A DNA stretch of 64,000 bases from Synaphobranchus kaupii. Taxonomy: Eukaryota; Chordata; Actinopteri; Anguilliformes; Synaphobranchidae. The notes beneath the pieces are model-generated. The model did not search any database. It was given only the letters and a program-made list of their open reading frames with translations, and was not told the origin of the DNA. The stretch covers positions 16,219,897-16,283,896 of the forward strand of contig CM056383.1 in assembly GCA_029718625.1 (NCBI GenBank), read 5' to 3'. This document shows positions 39,601-46,135 of this stretch, piece by piece (within the stretch, counting starts at the first letter, position 1; the number at the start of each line of letters is the position of its first letter). The translations under genes and the position numbers were made by a program.

Positions 39601-42600
39601 ACAATAGAGGGCTCAGAACATTGTTGTATAATACTACCTGGTTGGTTAGCTACCTGCCGAAGTGGTTGCTAGAATACAAAATCTTACCAGCCACAATCAA
39701 AATTTTACCATTTGGCTGGTGGCGGGTGTTCATTTCACACTCTGGTAAATGCTTAGCTGTGAACCCGCTTTTAGGACAGAGAGGTACCGTAAACCATTTG
39801 TATCCCTGGACTGGCAAGCAAAACCGTTAAAAAAAAAAAAAATCTATTTCTCGTAAAAAGTAATGCAACAGGATGCACACGACAACCTGAAACCTGAAGC
39901 AAATTAGATCTGCCTGCTCCAGTAGGAAACCTCAAGGCCGTTAGCCATCTGAGGCTATTGTTCTCCCAAGGCTACTCTTACACTGGACGCTCACTCACCA
40001 AGGCACAGCTGCCAAACTGGTACAATGACATCACACAAGGCTACAGCATACAGCATCACTACAGTTCCTGGAGCCCAGGGCGGTACCATGGGAAAATAAA
40101 ACCCTGAGAAAGTATTCAGCGCATAACAGCCATTTTCTAATAGCCAAAGGCAAGCCATTGACCTACATTACATTAATTTAGCAGAAGCTCTTATCCAGAG
40201 CGTCTACTGATTAAGGATAACAATAGTGGCTAAGAATACTCCCAGACAAACACGCGAAGACGCCTAATCATTAAAAGCGCTAATGCAATTGAACTATGCC
40301 AACCAAGTGCCAAAGTACATACAGAGCACATCCAGAACAAGCCTTGAGAAGAGAGCCATAAACTGGGTACTCGTATGTACAACTGATGAAGCAGGGACAG
40401 AACACTCACTGGTAGTGGACCCAGGACGGGCCCAGGGTCTTCTTGAACTGGCCCAGGCCCACGATGTCAATGTATATGAGCTCCACCACCTTGTCCCCCT
40501 GGGTTGGGCAGCTGGACTTGTTCCCCATCACCCTTCTCATGATCCTACAGGGCGAGGAGAGAGAGCAGAGTTCGCTCACATAAACACAGACAGGTCTGTT
40601 CACAAAAGGGAGCTGATGGATAAGCAGAGACGGCCGTATTCATAAAACACACGGGGGCGAGAACAGGACAGATATTACTCATGAAGCGGAATAGAGACGG
40701 GCTTCTTTATAAAACGGAGAGAGCAGAGATGAGGTCATTCTGAAAACAAAGAGGACGGAGAATAGTTTATTCATAAAAATAAAAAAAAACAGAAAAAACA
40801 AAGAATGGTTTATTCAAAACAAACAAAGAATAGAGATGAGTTTATTAATAAAACAAAGAGAATAGAGATGAGTTTATTAATACAAACAAACAAAGAATAG
40901 AGATGAGTTAATTAATAAAACAAACAGGAGCGGCATCATCATAAAACAGAGAGAAGTGTGTATTTATGAAAGATACAGAGAGAGGAATACATTCTGACAG
41001 AGGCAAAAGCATGGAAGCCCGCTGTACCATGTCTCTGAACCACACTGGAAATGTTGCGACAAAACAGTCAAATCAGCGGTTTCTGTAGCCCGATATATTT
41101 ACAAAGCTCCTTCACCAGCACCTGACCTTTAGCTTCACCGTAAAAGACGCTATTCTTTTGCAGCCAAGCACATTTGCATGCGTGGTTTTCTTTCCGCGGC
41201 GATGAGATGGCGGTGTACGCCAGGAATCCATGGCAGCGCAGCCTCGGAATGTGCTCAGATGAAGCCGACAGCGGACTGGCTAAGGGCGAGCAGCATTCCG
41301 GCGCGGGAAAAAAAGAGGGAGGAATGCCAGACTGGCACAGCTCTGTGAGGGGAGGAGAAGACTGGGAAGAGCGGGGGAGGGTAGGAGGACTTAAGGCTTC
41401 TGACGTCGCCTCATACGATCTCCTTTAAGGCTCGGAAATTCCCTCAGAGCACAGTGCGGTTATCAAACGCGAATCTTACTCTGGAGGAATGTCCCTGTGA
41501 CAGTGTGATGAATGCCTCCAACCACCCTAATGGCACACACACTTCACCTGGATCAGCACCCTAAACAAACGGAGTGCCTGAAAATGGCATTTTGCATTTG
41601 GCAAAACTGCGACACCGCTGTGCATTATGTCTTTGCATTCTTAATCTAGCAAAGATTCAAGGCCTTTGAAAACCAGTCAGCCATGCACTGTTGTTGCAGC
41701 ACATAAATGATTAATTTAAACGACTTATTGGTTCGAGTCCAAAACAAAATAGGCCTACATTGGCCACTGATTGAAGGGAAACTGCTGCTGATTGGCCATC
41801 TGATCAAGACCCAATAGATAACAATGGTGACGTTTTTTTCCCCAGAAAAATTTTACAACGCCTCTGAAGTTTAGATTGCTACCACATGAGGTATAATTTT
41901 TTTTTAAAACACAAAATGAAAGGAAATACCCCACATGGTGGCGACGGCCATTATTGTATTCGACAATTATCTTTGCAGTATATTGCCCAGCACTAGTTCA
42001 GAGGATGGGTGTTCAGTCGGTATTCAGGGGGTGTGTTCAGTCTGTTTAGGGGATGAGTGTTTAGTCAGTGTTCAGGAGATGAGTGTTCACGTGTACAGGA
42101 GATGAGTGTTCACGTGTACAGGGGATGGGTGTTCAGTCCGTGTACAGGGGATGGGTGTTCAGTCCGTGTACAGGGGATGGGTGTTCAGTCCGTGTACAGG
42201 GGATGGGTGTTCAGTCCGTGTACAGGGGAATGGGGATAAGTGTGTACAGGGGATGGGTGTTCAGTCTGTGTACAGGGGAATGGGGATAAGTGTGTACAGG
42301 GGATGGGTGTTCAGTCCGTGTACAGGGGATGGGTGTTCAGTCTGTGTACAGGGGAATGGGGATAAGTGTAAACAGGATATACTCACTCTTTCAGCTCGGC
42401 GAGTGAGGCAGAGATGCGGATGTCATGGCCCAGCAGGTAGAGGGTGGTGATGAGGTCGCTCCACTGCACCAGTTCCCCCAGGGGTCCCCCGCTGAAGGCG
42501 TTCTCCGCGATCTTGAACCCCGACTCCTTAGTCAGCAAGCCCAAATGCACCAGGATCTGAACACAAAAGGACAAAGGCACTTGTGCATGATGTCACATGA

Positions 42601-45600
42601 CCAACTTTTAAGTGCAGAAAAATGAACCATAGTAGCTTGTTGCAGGTCATCTTTAGATGTGAATGTCTAATTGGAGCTTCAAAATGATCAGATCTTTACT
42701 GGGAAAAGAAATGGGTTGCTATGAAACACTCAGTGAATGCTACGGGTGTCCTTTAAATACTCCACATACCTACAGTAGCATTCACCAAGTTAATGGCCTC
42801 GGAAAGAAAATCGGAAATTTTAATTTTTAGTTAATATTTTCACAATGGAACATCAATAATGGATGCCTGACCCAATAGGCTCCATAATGATAATGAAGAT
42901 AAAGGAGAAATTACTCAGGCCTCATGGAAGATCTACCTACAGCATGAAATCAAACAAGCATGGGCTGTTCCCAGCAGTTCACGCTGTGATAACAGTTAAG
43001 GTAATATTTGTTCAATTATATTTGCTCCCATAAAATAAGCAAACATCATAAGATTCCGGTGCCTATTAGGCACGAGACACAATTGTGTCCTCGTATCGTG
43101 CATCGCAAAATTAAATTACATGCATCTTATTTCTAATGTTCAATAAACACGAAGACTTGAGTTAAGGGTTGTTTCAATTTCAATTCAATTTATTTTGTAT
43201 AGCGCTTTTTACAGAGAACTGTCGCAAAGACGCTGTGCAGAGAAACAATAAATGTTACATATAATAGAGGGAACCTGAAGAAGGACTGCCCAAACACGCT
43301 GTTCATCTCTTTATCATGTTTGTGCTCTTTTGAACTACAATTAAAATCTATATTTATAATAAGGTTGAGCCTTTGATTTGGGCTTACACTTTACGCCATT
43401 AATGAACTTATATTTGACTAAAGAATTTGGACAAGCCCAGTGTATTTTATTTACTTTTGGTTTTAATTCTTGCTTCAACCCACACCTCCGCACTGACGAA
43501 ACACGGTAGTGCACTAGACTGTTTTTTCTGTTTGTATACATACTGTATATTTCTTGTGTATATCAGTGTGGGAATATCACATGAAGAACCCTTTATCAGG
43601 ATATGAATTGTATCGTTGTCTAGGTGTATGGCCTGTAACCTAATGCCTATCACCTGGAGAGAAGCGTTGCTGTCTCTCTTGAGACTATATATTGCCCTCT
43701 AACGCAGGGGCCTCAAACCAAGTTCCCAGGGGTCCACAGTGTCTGCCAGTTTTCCTGGTTTCCTTTAAATCAGCTGCCAAATAAGGCCTTGAGAACAAGG
43801 TGTGTGGATTCTTTAGCCAATGACTTTAATCAATGACTTGAATGAACCACTGCAGAACACTCCGGAAACCGGCAGATAGTGCGGCCCGCCGGGACCGGAG
43901 TTTGACACGTGTGCTCTACGGAATTAACATGATCTTCGATCCCAGATCTTTGCACTTGTGTCACTCTAGATAAGAACGTCTGCTGAACGCCAGTAAACCG
44001 AAATGGCTATGAAAACACTCTCCTTGCCACAGCAGGCAAAATATCCTACACAATGCCTGCTCTCAAGGGCTTTTTAACAGTACTGTAGGCCTTCATGGGG
44101 TCAGCATCCCTGTTAGCTCCAGGCCACAGACTACCTCATATACACTATTTTAACCAGTAGAGCTGCTGCTAGGCTAACAGGGATTTTTTTTTCTTGCGCA
44201 CAAAGTGTTGACTAAACCACAAGATAAAGATGAAAACTTCCATTTTCAAATTTATAAACAAAAAAATAATTACATCCAATTCTAAACTCATTTCGAAACA
44301 CGAAACCGGAGGTCTGAGTGGCGCGTCCGCTCTGTATGGACAGCCACTTCTGATTGGTAAACGAAAAAGTTGTCACATGTCCAACTGGTTAAAATTTAAA
44401 TCCTCTGTTAATTGCGCAATAAACATCCTCTCCAAATGGCCAGTAAAAAAATCCGACGACAGTGAGCAGTATAACAACTTTATTTATTTCAGCATAAACA
44501 AAAAAACTCACTGCCTCAACTGAGTTGAGGTTTTAAATGAGTTTTACCATTTGTTTTTTTGATTCTTTATGTGTATCTGTTTTACATTGGAATTTAACTC
44601 GCACATGCTTTTTATGTAACTCGTCCCAGTTGAGGGGGGTTTGGGGTGCTGAGCGGGACACGAGGGGTGGAGGTGTACCTTCTTGCGCAGGCTTTCTATC
44701 TAACTCGTCCCACTTCAGGGGGGTTTGGGGTACTGAGCGGGACAAGGGGGGGTAGAGGTGTACCTTCTTGCGCTTGCGTTTAGCCAGGTCCTGTTTCTCG
44801 GCCAGGGACCGGATGGCGCTGAGCCAGGGTTCCGCCATGCGTTTGATCCGAAGCATCATCCAGCGGAACTCCTCCCGACTGGACATGACACGGTACAGCT
44901 CGTCAAAGCTGGTCCGGATCTCCGTCTGTGGGGAGAGACAAAGCCAAGCGCTGCCATCAGGTGCTGACATCCAGCCGGGCCTTAAGGCTTATTACTTGTG
45001 GATTGATACCACTGCAATTACTAGTAATGCTACTACCACTACTACTGCTACTAATACTAATAATAATAATCAATATTAAATTATGAGAGAGAGAGATGGA
45101 GAGAGAGAGAGAATTTGAATTTAAAAACCAGCTTTAGTGTTACATCTCAACATCATATTCAAATGACGCTTAAAATGTACTCACAAGAGCAATAAAAAAT
45201 GAGAGGACAGAGAGGGAAAAGAAAGAGAGCGAGACAGAGAGGAGAAAAATCACAGTCCCACAACATGTACTTGTTGCAAGGAGAAAACAAAAATAACAAC
45301 AGTAAGATACTTAAAATTCATGTCTAAATTCCCCTCCCCATCAGCATGACACAGAGAGAGAGAGAGAGATAGAGAGATAGAGAGAGATAGAGAAAGAGAG
45401 AGAGATGGGACAGCCTGGTCTCACCCGGGTCTTCTTCTCTGCTTCCTCGTCCATGTTCCTGTCCCTCCAGGAGAGCCGAGGGCACCAGTTCTCCACCTGA
45501 GCGCACAAACAGACACAATGCTTCCGAACTTTCACCCCTTTTGACCTTGCGGCAACACATTCTAATGAGCAACTTCACTCACCCTGTCAGGTTCACATTT

Positions 45601-46036
45601 GAAACATACCTAACATACCTAATACATAAGTCATACCTAACAATGCGAAGAATTCTATGCTAAAACATCTTGCTTTCGTTGTTTTTTGAGTAGGTTTCCT
45701 TCAGAGAAGTATTTTACAGAACACTGTTTTTAATGGGAAAACATACAGCTCTGCTTACTGTCTACAGCATCAACTGAAACATGCAACCGAGGAACTAAAT
45801 GGCTATCAGTTTCTAACTAGACAGTGTTTTCTCAAACACACATTTGTGCATTCAGCGTTGTGGGTAAACACCTGCGGGTGTTCGCTGAATACTCGGAGAG
45901 TGGGCCTTGGGTTTGAAGCTGTGCGAGACTCACCTCACTCAGGTAGATGAAGGCTGAACAGGTGGAGCCATCAACGCCGTAGCTACTGTAGCAGGCGTCC
46001 GACCGCCACATGTCCTTCATCCACTGAGAGGACAAG

Positions 46037-46073
<37 letters not shown>

Positions 46074-46102
46074 ACGCAAACATGCACGCACGCACGCACA
46101 CG

Positions 46103-46135
<33 letters not shown>

